Shown: positions 1 through 5,105 of the stretch, in pieces
Layout: every line of letters starts with the position of its first letter
Position numbering within the stretch: position 1 is the first letter of the stretch
Assembly (NCBI GenBank): GCA_002336985.1
Contig: DDFE01000175.1
Coordinates: 21,722-26,826, forward strand
Direction of reading: 5' to 3'
Source of the DNA: Sphingomonadales bacterium UBA1936
GTDB lineage: Bacteria; Pseudomonadota; Alphaproteobacteria; Sphingomonadales; Sphingomonadaceae
Length of the DNA stretch: 5,105 nt
Program-made: the position numbers and the translations under genes
Notes under the pieces: model-generated
Told to the model about the DNA's origin: nothing
The model's input: the letters and a program-made list of their open reading frames with translations, nothing else
Databases searched by the model: none

Positions 1-1847
1 TGCCCGCGACGATGAAGACGGCGATGGTCGCGGTCGAGGATCGCCGCTTCCGCAGTCATATCGGCGTCGACCCCCTCGGCATCGTCCGCTCGTTCTACGT
101 GCGCGCGACCAAGGGGCGGTTCACCCAGGGTGGCTCCACGATCACGCAGCAGCTGGCGCGCAATATCTTCCTGACCAACGACAAGACCTGGACGCGCAAG
201 TTCCGCGAAATGATCCTGTCACTGGCTCTCGAGCGCAAGTTCTCGAAGGACCAGATCCTCGAACTCTACCTGAACCGCGTTTATTTCGGCGGCGGCGCCT
301 ATGGCGTCGATGCGGCGAGCCGGAAGTTCTTCGGCCATCCGGCCAACACCTTGTCGCTGGGTGAAGCCGCGGTCATCGCAGGGCTGGTCAAGGCGCCGTC
401 GAACTATTCGCCGACTGCGGACGAAAAGGCGGCCGTCGGACGCGCCGGCGTCGTACTCGAAGTCATGCGCGAACAGGGCGTGATCACCGCGGCGCAGGTC
501 GCCGAGGCGTCTCCGGAATCGATCAAGTTCGCGCCCGAACCGCTCCAGAACAGCGTACGCTATTTCACCGACTGGGCATTGCCGCAGCTCGACACGTTGA
601 TCGACGAGGGCACCGAGCCGATCGACGTATGGACGACGCTGGATCTCAACATGCAACGCGCCGCCGATGCGTCGATCCGCGCGAACACGCCCGACGGGTC
701 GCAGGGCGCGCTCGTCTCGCTCGACCGCGACGGGGCGGTACGCGCGATGGTCGGTGGCAAGGACTATGTCACGTCGATCTACAATCGCGCGACACAGGCG
801 ATGCGGCAGCCGGGATCGGCGTTCAAATTGTTCGTCTACCTGGCGGCGCTCGAATCCGGACACACGCCGGCGGACATGGTCGTCGACAAGGAAGTCGACA
901 TCAACGGCTGGAAACCGCGCAACTCGTCGCGCAAGTTTTCGGGCGAGATTTCGCTGCGCACGGCCTTCGCCTATTCGATCAACACCGTTGCGGCGCAGAT
1001 CGGTGCCGAGGTCGGCACGACGACGATTGCGGACATGGCCCGCCGTTTCGGCATCTCGACGCCGATCAACACGCATCCGTCCATGGTGCTGGGAACGTCG
1101 GACGTCCGCCTGATCGACATGACCCGCGCCTTTGCCGGTGTCGCGGCGAACGGCGCGTCCGTCGCGCCCTATGGCATCACCAAGGTCACGACCGCGGGTG
1201 GCGAGGTGCTGTACGAACATCGCGCCAATACGAACAACGTCCTGGTCGCGCCGCAAGTCGCCGCACAGATGATCGACCTGCTGCAGACCGCAGTGAACAC
1301 CGGCACGGCCCGCGCGGCGCAGATCGGACGGCCGGTCGCGGGCAAGACGGGTACGACCAGTTCGAACAAGGACGGCTGGTTCCTGGGCTTTTCGAGCGGG
1401 ATCACGACCGGCGTCTGGATGGGGCGCGATGACAACAAGCCGGTTCCGGGCTTACAGGGCGGACGTAACCCTGCCCGCGCCTTTGCACAGTTCATGACCG
1501 TTGCCGTCGCAAAGCGGCCGGTCGAGAAATTCCAGACCGATGTTACCTTGCCCGAATGGCAGCTGGAACCCGATGCCGAGGCCTATTTCGGGAATATGGA
1601 TGAGGGCAATTATTCGGAAGGATCCGGAGCACCGCTCGATCCGGATCCGATGGACCAGTCATCCGAAAACCGCATCGAAAGTCCTGACACCAATCCCGCC
1701 GCGCCGCCGCCACCGCGGCTCGACCAGCGCTGGATCGACAATGCCCTCGGCCGCCGGAACGACCGGGATCAGGCGCCTGCAGTACCGCCGCCGGCTCGCG
1801 AACGCCGCGTCGATCCCGCGCCTCAGCCCTCACGCCCGAACCAGTGA
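1..1847 (+). CDS. Class A penicillin-binding protein, PBP1A family (5'-truncated by window edge)
   Basis: Bifunctional peptidoglycan synthase: an inner-membrane-anchored GT51 glycosyltransferase polymerises lipid II and a periplasmic transpeptidase cross-links the peptides. Numbered from the ATG at 12, the GT51 motifs follow in order: EDRRFxxHxGVD at 9-20 with catalytic Glu9, GGSTITQQLARN at 40-51, RKFRE at 62-66, and the KxxILELYLN motif at 79-88. The transpeptidase has SxxK at Ser269-Lys272, SxN at Ser322-Asn324, and KTGT at 445-448, so it looks catalytically intact. The frame stays open to the left (Pro-Ala-Thr precede Met12), and the conserved first motif begins only a few residues in, so the true start, with its cytoplasmic tail and transmembrane helix, lies upstream. 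Only a short linker separates the two domains, leaving no room for the large insert of E. coli PBP1A. The tail from about 515 to 611 is Asp/Pro/Arg-rich and probably disordered. The stop overlaps the convergent metalloprotease gene. Confidence 0.95.
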   Translation, partial: PATMKTAMVAVEDRRFRSHIGVDPLGIVRSFYVRATKGRFTQGGSTITQQLARNIFLTNDKTWTRKFREMILSLALERKFSKDQILELYLNRVYFGGGAYGVDAASRKFFGHPANTLSLGEAAVIAGLVKAPSNYSPTADEKAAVGRAGVVLEVMREQGVITAAQVAEASPESIKFAPEPLQNSVRYFTDWALPQLDTLIDEGTEPIDVWTTLDLNMQRAADASIRANTPDGSQGALVSLDRDGAVRAMVGGKDYVTSIYNRATQAMRQPGSAFKLFVYLAALESGHTPADMVVDKEVDINGWKPRNSSRKFSGEISLRTAFAYSINTVAAQIGAEVGTTTIADMARRFGISTPINTHPSMVLGTSDVRLIDMTRAFAGVAANGASVAPYGITKVTTAGGEVLYEHRANTNNVLVAPQVAAQMIDLLQTAVNTGTARAAQIGRPVAGKTGTTSSNKDGWFLGFSSGITTGVWMGRDDNKPVPGLQGGRNPARAFAQFMTVAVAKRPVEKFQTDVTLPEWQLEPDAEAYFGNMDEGNYSEGSGAPLDPDPMDQSSENRIESPDTNPAAPPPPRLDQRWIDNALGRRNDRDQAPAVPPPARERRVDPAPQPSRPNQ

Positions 1848-2566
1848 AGCGAGGAACCCTTCGCGCGTAGCCACGCACGCGCAAGGTTGGGGTCGCCGTC
1901 GTACAATTTGGCCGCAAGCGCATGGAAAGCGGCACTGTGATTCATGTGGATGCGGTGCGCGACTTCATGCGCCACCGTCGACCGCCACACGAACGGCGGC
2001 GCAAGGATGAGCCGCCAGCTGTAACGGATGTCGCCCGACGCGGCACAACTGCCCCAGCGGCTTCGCGTATCGCCGACGCCGACCTGTCCCACGGTGATGC
2101 CGTGTCTTGCGGCAAGTGCGCGCGTTTCAGTCTCCAGCACGGCGCGCGCATGCGCACGCAGGAATCGCGTCACACGGTTCGTCAGCTGGTCTCGCGGACC
2201 CCCGACATGCAAGATACCGTCACCAAGAGTCACGCGGCGCGACTTTTCGACCGCCCAGTCGAGCCGCACTTCCTCATCGCCCAGCTGGAAAACCATGCCG
2301 GGAACGACCGGATTCGGGTGCGGCAGGCGTGCGAGTTCCGCCTCGACCCACCCCCGCTTGCCCGCTGCCCAGGACAGCGCAGGGCGTAGCGGTGCGCGCG
2401 TACCGAGCGTCAGGCGCACCGTCGCATCGCGCGGATCGACCGTCAGCCGCATGCCCCGCGCCGTCGAGCGGCGGACGACGGTCAGCGCGCGTGAACGGCC
2501 GCCCCCGCTGAAGACCAGTTCAGAGGACGCGGTCGGTGAGATGATATTCAAGATCGCCCGCATCAT
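1823..2566 (-). CDS. YgjP/M48-type zinc metallopeptidase (SprT-like, DUF45)
   Basis: Predicted zinc-dependent metallopeptidase of the YgjP/WLM-like group, probably cytoplasmic since no signal peptide or membrane segment is visible. From the ATG at 2566 the product is 247 residues. The family signature is complete: SRWGSC near 169-174, a WRLILAPP strand near 184-191, HEVAH at 200-204 (zinc ligands His200 and His204, catalytic Glu201), and NHS with His210 as likely third ligand. Substrates of this family are poorly known. Start choice is uncertain: the frame extends to a GTG at 2614, but ATG ATG at 2566 and 2563 gives a smaller overlap with the upstream YcgN gene (47 or 44 bp) and is preferred; no strong ribosome binding site precedes either, which fits translational coupling. 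It is the last gene of the SCO-YcgN-M48 unit, and its 3' end overlaps the PBP gene by 25 bp on the opposite strand. Confidence 0.88.
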   Translation of the reverse strand: MMRAILNIISPTASSELVFSGGGRSRALTVVRRSTARGMRLTVDPRDATVRLTLGTRAPLRPALSWAAGKRGWVEAELARLPHPNPVVPGMVFQLGDEEVRLDWAVEKSRRVTLGDGILHVGGPRDQLTNRVTRFLRAHARAVLETETRALAARHGITVGQVGVGDTRSRWGSCAASGDIRYSWRLILAPPFVWRSTVAHEVAHRIHMNHSAAFHALAAKLYDGDPNLARAWLRAKGSSLHWFGREG

Positions 2567-2975
2567 CTTCGCTGATCGTCCATCCACGCGTCGACATGCC
2601 GGCGTTATGCACACTTTCGGGATCGCCGGTGTTCAGGTGATGCCAATCGGGCAGCGGCTTTCCTTCCGCACGCAGCCTGTAAGCGCAAGTCAGCGGCAGC
2701 CAGTCGAACTGGTCGAGCTTGGCCGGCGTCAGGCGGATACAGTCGGGCACATAGGCATGGCGGTGCTTGTAATCCGAACAGCGCGACGAACGCCGGTCGA
2801 GCAGGCGGCACGCGACATTGGTCGGGAACAGTTCGCCGGTTTCCTCATCCTCCAGCTTGTGGATGCAACATTTGCCGCAACCGTCGCACAATGCTTCCCA
2901 TTGCCCGCGATCGAGCTTTTCGAGCGGAATCGTCTCCCAGAAGCGTTCCTGTTCCTTGGCGATCACTTTACCCAT
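2520..2975 (-). CDS. YcgN family cysteine cluster protein (UPF0260)
   Basis: A 151-residue protein of the YcgN/UPF0260 family. The biochemical role is not established; the conserved cysteines suggest binding of a metal ion or an iron-sulfur cluster. Eight cysteines are visible at 30, 33, 36, 37, 56, 66, 79 and 97, beginning with the diagnostic CDGCGKCC block. Also conserved as I remember the E. coli homologue are the FW near residues 12-13, TNVACR at 52-57, PDCI..T at 77-83, and WLPLTCAYRL at 92-101 followed by EGK.LP.WH. Length matches the family. No signal peptide, so cytoplasmic. The ATG overlaps the end of the SCO gene by 13 bp, and the C-terminus runs into the metallopeptidase reading frame, so it is the middle gene of an overlapping three-gene unit. 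The ribosome binding site is weak (GGGG about 11 nt upstream), consistent with coupling to SCO translation. Confidence 0.93.
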   Translation of the reverse strand: MGKVIAKEQERFWETIPLEKLDRGQWEALCDGCGKCCIHKLEDEETGELFPTNVACRLLDRRSSRCSDYKHRHAYVPDCIRLTPAKLDQFDWLPLTCAYRLRAEGKPLPDWHHLNTGDPESVHNAGMSTRGWTISEDDAGDLEYHLTDRVL

Positions 2976-3538
2976 TTTGCCAACTGCCCCGCGATGACCG
3001 CGGGCTTTTCATCCTGTGACAGCAGCGCCACCGGCTTGCCATCGGGATCCATAAGATAGGCAGCCCGGCTGTGGTCCACCAGATAGGCCTCGTCCGTCGG
3101 TGATTTCTTATTGAGCTGGTAGACGACGACATAGGCCTTGGCGACGGCCGCCACCTGTTCGGTCGTGCCGGTCAGCCCCACGACTGCCGGATCGAAGGTC
3201 GCAACATATTGCTTCATCACCGCCGGTGTATCGCGAGCAGGATCGACCGTGACGAAGATCGGCACCACCCGCTTGCCCTTTTCGGGGTTTGCGGTCGCAA
3301 AGGCGCGATATCCCTGGGCCAGGTTGCGCATATCGACCGGACAGACGTCCGGGCAGAACGTGTAACCGAAATACATGATCCGGTATTTGCCCGCGAAGTC
3401 ACGGTCGGTGCGCGTGCGCCCATCCTGATCGACCAGGGTGAAGGGGCCACCGATCTTCGCGCCCTCGAGCGGTGGCGGCGGGGCGGCCTGACAGGCGGCA
3501 AGCATCAGGAGCGGAAGCAGGGAAAGGCGCAGGTTCAT
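2963..3538 (-). CDS. SCO1/SenC family lipoprotein (copper chaperone / thiol-disulfide protein)
   Basis: SCO proteins have a thioredoxin fold, bind copper, and help assemble the CuA centre of cytochrome c oxidase; some act mainly as thiol-disulfide reductases. From the ATG at 3538 the product is 191 residues. The N-terminus is a lipoprotein signal ending in a lipobox, LAAC with Cys16, followed by a Pro-rich linker, so it should be anchored to the periplasmic face of a membrane. The copper-binding CPDVC motif is at 62-66 in the context FGYTFCPDVCP, and the distal ligand is His156 in VDHSR; FVTVDPxRDTP at 95-104 is also typical. All three metal ligands are present. A GTG at 3541, directly before the ATG, is an alternative start and lies at a better distance (8 nt rather than 11) from an AAGG at 3553-3550. 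It is the first gene of the leftward unit and is divergent from the ankyrin gene. No oxidase gene is in the window. Confidence 0.95.
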   Translation of the reverse strand: MNLRLSLLPLLMLAACQAAPPPPLEGAKIGGPFTLVDQDGRTRTDRDFAGKYRIMYFGYTFCPDVCPVDMRNLAQGYRAFATANPEKGKRVVPIFVTVDPARDTPAVMKQYVATFDPAVVGLTGTTEQVAAVAKAYVVVYQLNKKSPTDEAYLVDHSRAAYLMDPDGKPVALLSQDEKPAVIAGQLAKWVK

Positions 3539-3589
3539 CACCGGCTCAGCCTTGCGTTGTTAACGCCTGCCGCGCAAGACAGGGGCCAT
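3539..3589. promoter_or_regulatory. Divergent intergenic region with nested inverted repeats (possible shared operator)
   Basis: These 51 bp are all that separates the SCO and ankyrin start codons, so promoters for both genes must sit here or inside the genes. Two nested perfect inverted repeats are visible: CTTGCG (3551-3556) with CGCAAG (3573-3578), 16 nt apart, and GCGTT (3554-3558) with AACGC (3562-3566), 3 nt apart, the latter centred on GTTAAC. I see no convincing -35/-10 pair in either direction. That this is an operator is inference. Confidence 0.4.
3581..3585 (+). promoter_or_regulatory. Ribosome binding site of the ankyrin gene (decides its start)
   Basis: AGGGG ends 4 nt before the ATG at 3590. 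The same frame stays open upstream to 3209, antisense to the SCO gene, but only the ATG at 3590 has this site and begins a proper signal peptide. Confidence 0.65.
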
Positions 3590-4180
3590 ATGAAGAACCG
3601 CTATCTGATTCCCGCACTGATGGCCGCACTGCTGCTGCCGACGGTCGCTTCCGCACAATTTTCCGACAGCTTCAATTTCATCAAAGCGGTCAAGGACGCC
3701 GATGGTGCCAAAGCGACGGAATTCCTGAACAAGCCGGGAACCGTCATCGTAAACACGCGCGATGCGGCGACCGGCCAGACGGGGCTCCATATCGTCACCG
3801 CGCGGCGGGATGCGACTTGGCTCGGCTTCCTGCTCCAGCGGGGAGCAAGCCCGGACGTTCGCGACAACAACGGCAAGACCGCACTGATGATCGCAACGGA
3901 ATTGCGCTGGACCGATGGAATCCAGGTGTTGCTGGCGCGTCGTGCAAGCGTCGATGTGGCGAACGGGAATGGCGAGACGCCACTGGCGAAAGCCGTGATC
4001 AACAACGACATCGCATCGGTCCGCTTGCTGCTGGCCGCCAACGCCAACCCGAACCGGGCCGACAATGCCGGCTTTTCGCCCAAGGATCTCGCGCGACGCG
4101 ATCCCCGGCTTTCGGGCGTGTTGAAGGAACTCGACGCTGCAAAGCCCGCACCCAAGCGCGAAGTCCAGGGTCCGCGTTAA
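3590..4180 (+). CDS. Exported ankyrin repeat protein
   Basis: A 196-residue protein that should be secreted to the periplasm: MKNR, a hydrophobic stretch at about 5-20, and a likely signal peptidase I site after SVASA-type residues (PTVASA, cut after Ala22). After a short linker (23-60) come ankyrin repeats at about 62-93, 94-126 and 127-159, each with a recognisable TxLxxA-type turn-helix and LLxxxAxxxxxxN end, and a degenerate capping repeat at 160-182. The first repeat is divergent (TGLHIVTARR). The C-terminus is a short Lys/Arg/Pro tail. Ankyrin repeats mediate protein-protein contacts; no catalytic domain is present and no partner can be named. The frame extends upstream to 3209, but the ATG at 3590 is chosen because of the ribosome binding site and signal peptide. 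It is divergent from the SCO gene and ends tail to tail with mmcB, overlapping it by 4 bp. Confidence 0.92.
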   Translation: MKNRYLIPALMAALLLPTVASAQFSDSFNFIKAVKDADGAKATEFLNKPGTVIVNTRDAATGQTGLHIVTARRDATWLGFLLQRGASPDVRDNNGKTALMIATELRWTDGIQVLLARRASVDVANGNGETPLAKAVINNDIASVRLLLAANANPNRADNAGFSPKDLARRDPRLSGVLKELDAAKPAPKREVQGPR

Positions 4181-4647
4181 AGCGAAGGCAGTTCGGAATC
4201 GTCGATGTCGCCGATCAGGCGGCGTGCGGCCCGCCTGGCAAACCGCAGCGTTTCCGCTTTTCGCCGTGGAGCAGCCAGCGGCACCGATAGAGCGGGTCGG
4301 ATGACCGCTGCGTCATAACGGTCGGCCACGATCAGGCCGGCACGTTCGGGCAGCAGTTCGGGCCGGTCGAGCAGCGCAGCATCGAACCCCGCCGGGATCG
4401 CCCAGAAAAAGCGGTCGCAATAGTCGAGATAATCGGTCCATTTCGCGTCGCCCAACAGGTCGGCGCGCGATACCTTGATCTCGACGATCGTCACGAAACC
4501 CCGCGGACACAGGCCCATCAGGTCCGCGCGGCGCCCATTGCCCAGCGATACTTCGCCCACGGCCAGGCAGTCCTCGCGCGCCAGCATCCGCGTGGTCCCG
4601 CGGACGACATCGGCTGCGATCAGGCGTTCCTGGACGGTATCGAGCAT
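4177..4647 (-). CDS. mmcB: MmcB family DNA repair protein (DUF1052, PD-(D/E)xK nuclease-like)
   Basis: A 156-residue putative nuclease of the MmcB family. In Caulobacter, mmcB is an SOS-regulated gene needed for mitomycin C resistance and proposed to process DNA lesions; that role is known for the family, not shown here. The nuclease core is visible: Glu32 in VGEVSLGNGRRAD, Asp42 in the same block, and Glu56-Ile-Lys58 in IVEIKVSRAD, matching the D...ExK arrangement of PD-(D/E)xK enzymes. Also characteristic are KWxDYLDYCDRFFWAIP at 69-85, GLIVAD at 104-109 and the RRKAETLRFARRAARRL region at 128-144. Length fits the family. The ATG at 4647 is preferred because the conserved ADVVRG sequence follows at once, with AGGA at 4654-4651 only 3 nt upstream. 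A LexA-type box lies directly upstream. The stop codon overlaps that of the ankyrin gene. Confidence 0.93.
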   Translation of the reverse strand: MLDTVQERLIAADVVRGTTRMLAREDCLAVGEVSLGNGRRADLMGLCPRGFVTIVEIKVSRADLLGDAKWTDYLDYCDRFFWAIPAGFDAALLDRPELLPERAGLIVADRYDAAVIRPALSVPLAAPRRKAETLRFARRAARRLIGDIDDSELPSL

Positions 4648-4650
4648 CCG

Positions 4651-4685
4651 TCCTGACTAGAACATGTCAGGAACGATGCCTAGTC
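4651..4685. repeat. Overlapping inverted repeats between the cell wall hydrolase gene and mmcB
   Basis: TCCTGAC (4651-4657) and GTCAGGA (4666-4672) form a perfect 7-bp inverted repeat with an 8-nt loop. A second, competing pair is GACTAG (4655-4660) with CTAGTC (4680-4685). On the mmcB strand the downstream arm of the first pair contains the AGGA ribosome binding site. No run of T follows, so a Rho-independent terminator for the upstream hydrolase gene is not supported. Confidence 0.45.
4660..4674 (-). promoter_or_regulatory. Alphaproteobacterial LexA (SOS) box upstream of mmcB
   Basis: On the + strand the sequence is GAAC-ATGTCAG-GAAC; on the mmcB strand it is GTTC-CTGACAT-GTTC, an exact match to the GTTC-N7-GTTC operator known for LexA in alphaproteobacteria. 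It ends 12 bp before the mmcB ATG, in the 39-bp gap. Caution: the same 8-base pattern also occurs inside coding DNA at 261-275, 537-551 and 3727-3741, so the pattern alone is not proof. Position and the known SOS control of mmcB in Caulobacter are what support the call. Confidence 0.7.
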
Positions 4686-4686
4686 C

Positions 4687-5105
4687 TCAGCGATAGAAGA
4701 CGTGATTGCCGACCGCGGCGACGCGCGTCATGCGCCAGTTCGGCGAAACGCGCTTGGCATGGAAGTACAGCGCGTTTTGGGCAGGTGCCTTCCACAGATC
4801 GTTCTTGGCGATGTAGGCAATAGCGACGGCTTGGCGCCAATCTTCGCTCTTGCGCGCGATCGGCGGCATCGAGCCCGAACGGACGAACGAGAACTGGCCG
4901 CGCTGGTAAACGACACCGCACGGGGTCGATGCGAACCGGCCCGATTCGGCGCGATTGAGGATGACGTTGGCAACGGCCAGCTGACCTTCGAGCGGTTCGC
5001 TCTTCGATTCGAAATACGTCGCCGCGGCAAGGCATTCGGTTTCACGGTCGGGCGTTTCGGTCGAGCCGTGCATGCGCACCAGGGCGGCAAGCGAATCGGC
5101 GCGGG
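4687..5105 (-). CDS. SleB-type cell wall hydrolase (Hydrolase_2 family), 5'-truncated by window edge
   Basis: Predicted peptidoglycan hydrolase of the SleB/CwlJ family; characterised spore-cortex members are lytic transglycosylases, while roles in non-sporulating Gram-negative bacteria are largely unassigned. Taking the GTG at 5079 as residue 1, the domain begins at ECLAAATYFES (15-25), with Glu24 the likely catalytic acid, then EPLEGQLAVANVILNR (28-43), CGVVYQRGQFSFVR (54-67), a WRQAVAIA helix (81-88), ALYFHAKRVSPNW (103-115) and the terminal VGNHVFYR (123-130). The catalytic domain is complete and ends at the C-terminus as usual. The frame stays open to the right edge (DSLAALVRMHG precedes the domain), so the real start, probably with an export signal, is outside the window. 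GTG 5079 and ATG 5073 are internal candidates but not preferred. mmcB follows on the same strand 39 bp downstream. Confidence 0.92.
   Translation of the reverse strand, partial: RADSLAALVRMHGSTETPDRETECLAAATYFESKSEPLEGQLAVANVILNRAESGRFASTPCGVVYQRGQFSFVRSGSMPPIARKSEDWRQAVAIAYIAKNDLWKAPAQNALYFHAKRVSPNWRMTRVAAVGNHVFYR

Noticed and set aside
261..275. GAAC-N7-GAAC match inside the PBP gene
   Set aside because: It encodes the conserved ELYLN residues of the GT51 domain, so the bases are explained by the protein.
537..551. GAAC-N7-GAAC match inside the PBP gene
   Set aside because: Mid-gene with no downstream start; treated as chance, though it shows the pattern is not rare here.
219..1256. A 345-codon open frame on the minus strand opposite the PBP gene
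   Set aside because: Arg-rich product with no recognisable domain, fully antisense to a gene with all its motifs; a typical shadow frame in GC-rich DNA.
629..1432. A 267-codon open frame on the plus strand inside the PBP gene
   Set aside because: Out-of-frame shadow with Arg/Gly/His-rich composition and no family resemblance.
2028..3059. A 343-codon open frame on the plus strand across the M48 and YcgN genes
   Set aside because: Antisense to two well-supported genes and without recognisable motifs.
3209..3589. N-terminal extension of the ankyrin frame
   Set aside because: It is antisense to the SCO gene, and the ATG at 3590 has a ribosome binding site and a signal peptide that an extension would bury.
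3727..3741. GAAC-N7-GAAC match inside the ankyrin gene
   Set aside because: It lies 137 bp into the coding region, not in a promoter position; treated as chance.
4651..4672. Rho-independent terminator for the cell wall hydrolase gene
   Set aside because: The hairpin is real, but no T run follows it on the transcribed strand and mmcB begins at once.
4667..5035. A 122-codon minus-strand frame overlapping the cell wall hydrolase
   Set aside because: Different frame from the SleB-type domain, Arg-rich and without motifs.

Overview
The window reads as ordinary chromosomal core DNA from an alphaproteobacterium, most likely a sphingomonad (Sphingomonas and relatives). The evidence is high GC, an MmcB-family repair gene (a family typical of alphaproteobacteria) behind a GAAC-N7-GAAC LexA-type site, a YcgN/SCO/M48 gene group, and a SleB-type cell wall hydrolase of the kind seen in sphingomonads. 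Taxonomy is inferred from protein character only. I see no mobile element, phage gene, CRISPR array, tRNA or rRNA.

Layout: (1) 1-1847 (+), a class A penicillin-binding protein whose first residues lie before the window. (2) 3538-1823 (-), a tightly overlapping three-gene unit transcribed leftward: a SCO1/SenC lipoprotein, a YcgN (UPF0260) cysteine-cluster protein, and a YgjP/M48-type zinc metalloprotease whose 3' end overlaps the PBP gene tail to tail. (3) 3539-3589, a 51-bp divergent intergenic region with nested inverted repeats. (4) 3590-4180 (+), an exported protein with ankyrin repeats. (5) 4647-4177 (-), mmcB, sharing its stop region with the ankyrin gene. (6) 4648-4686, a 39-bp gap with a LexA-type box and inverted repeats. 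(7) 5105-4687 (-), a SleB-type cell wall hydrolase truncated by the window edge.

The DNA is almost completely coding; the two intergenic gaps are 51 and 39 bp and no gene-free stretch approaches 300 bp. Functional links: both outer genes act on peptidoglycan, one building it and one cutting it. The three-gene leftward unit encodes proteins that each carry a known or probable metal- or thiol-binding centre, and its overlaps point to co-transcription and translational coupling. mmcB is probably under SOS control.

I did not find a convincing new system. The items most worth a second look are the LexA-type site at mmcB, the palindromic 51-bp divergent region, the SCO-YcgN-M48 coupling, and the secreted ankyrin protein.
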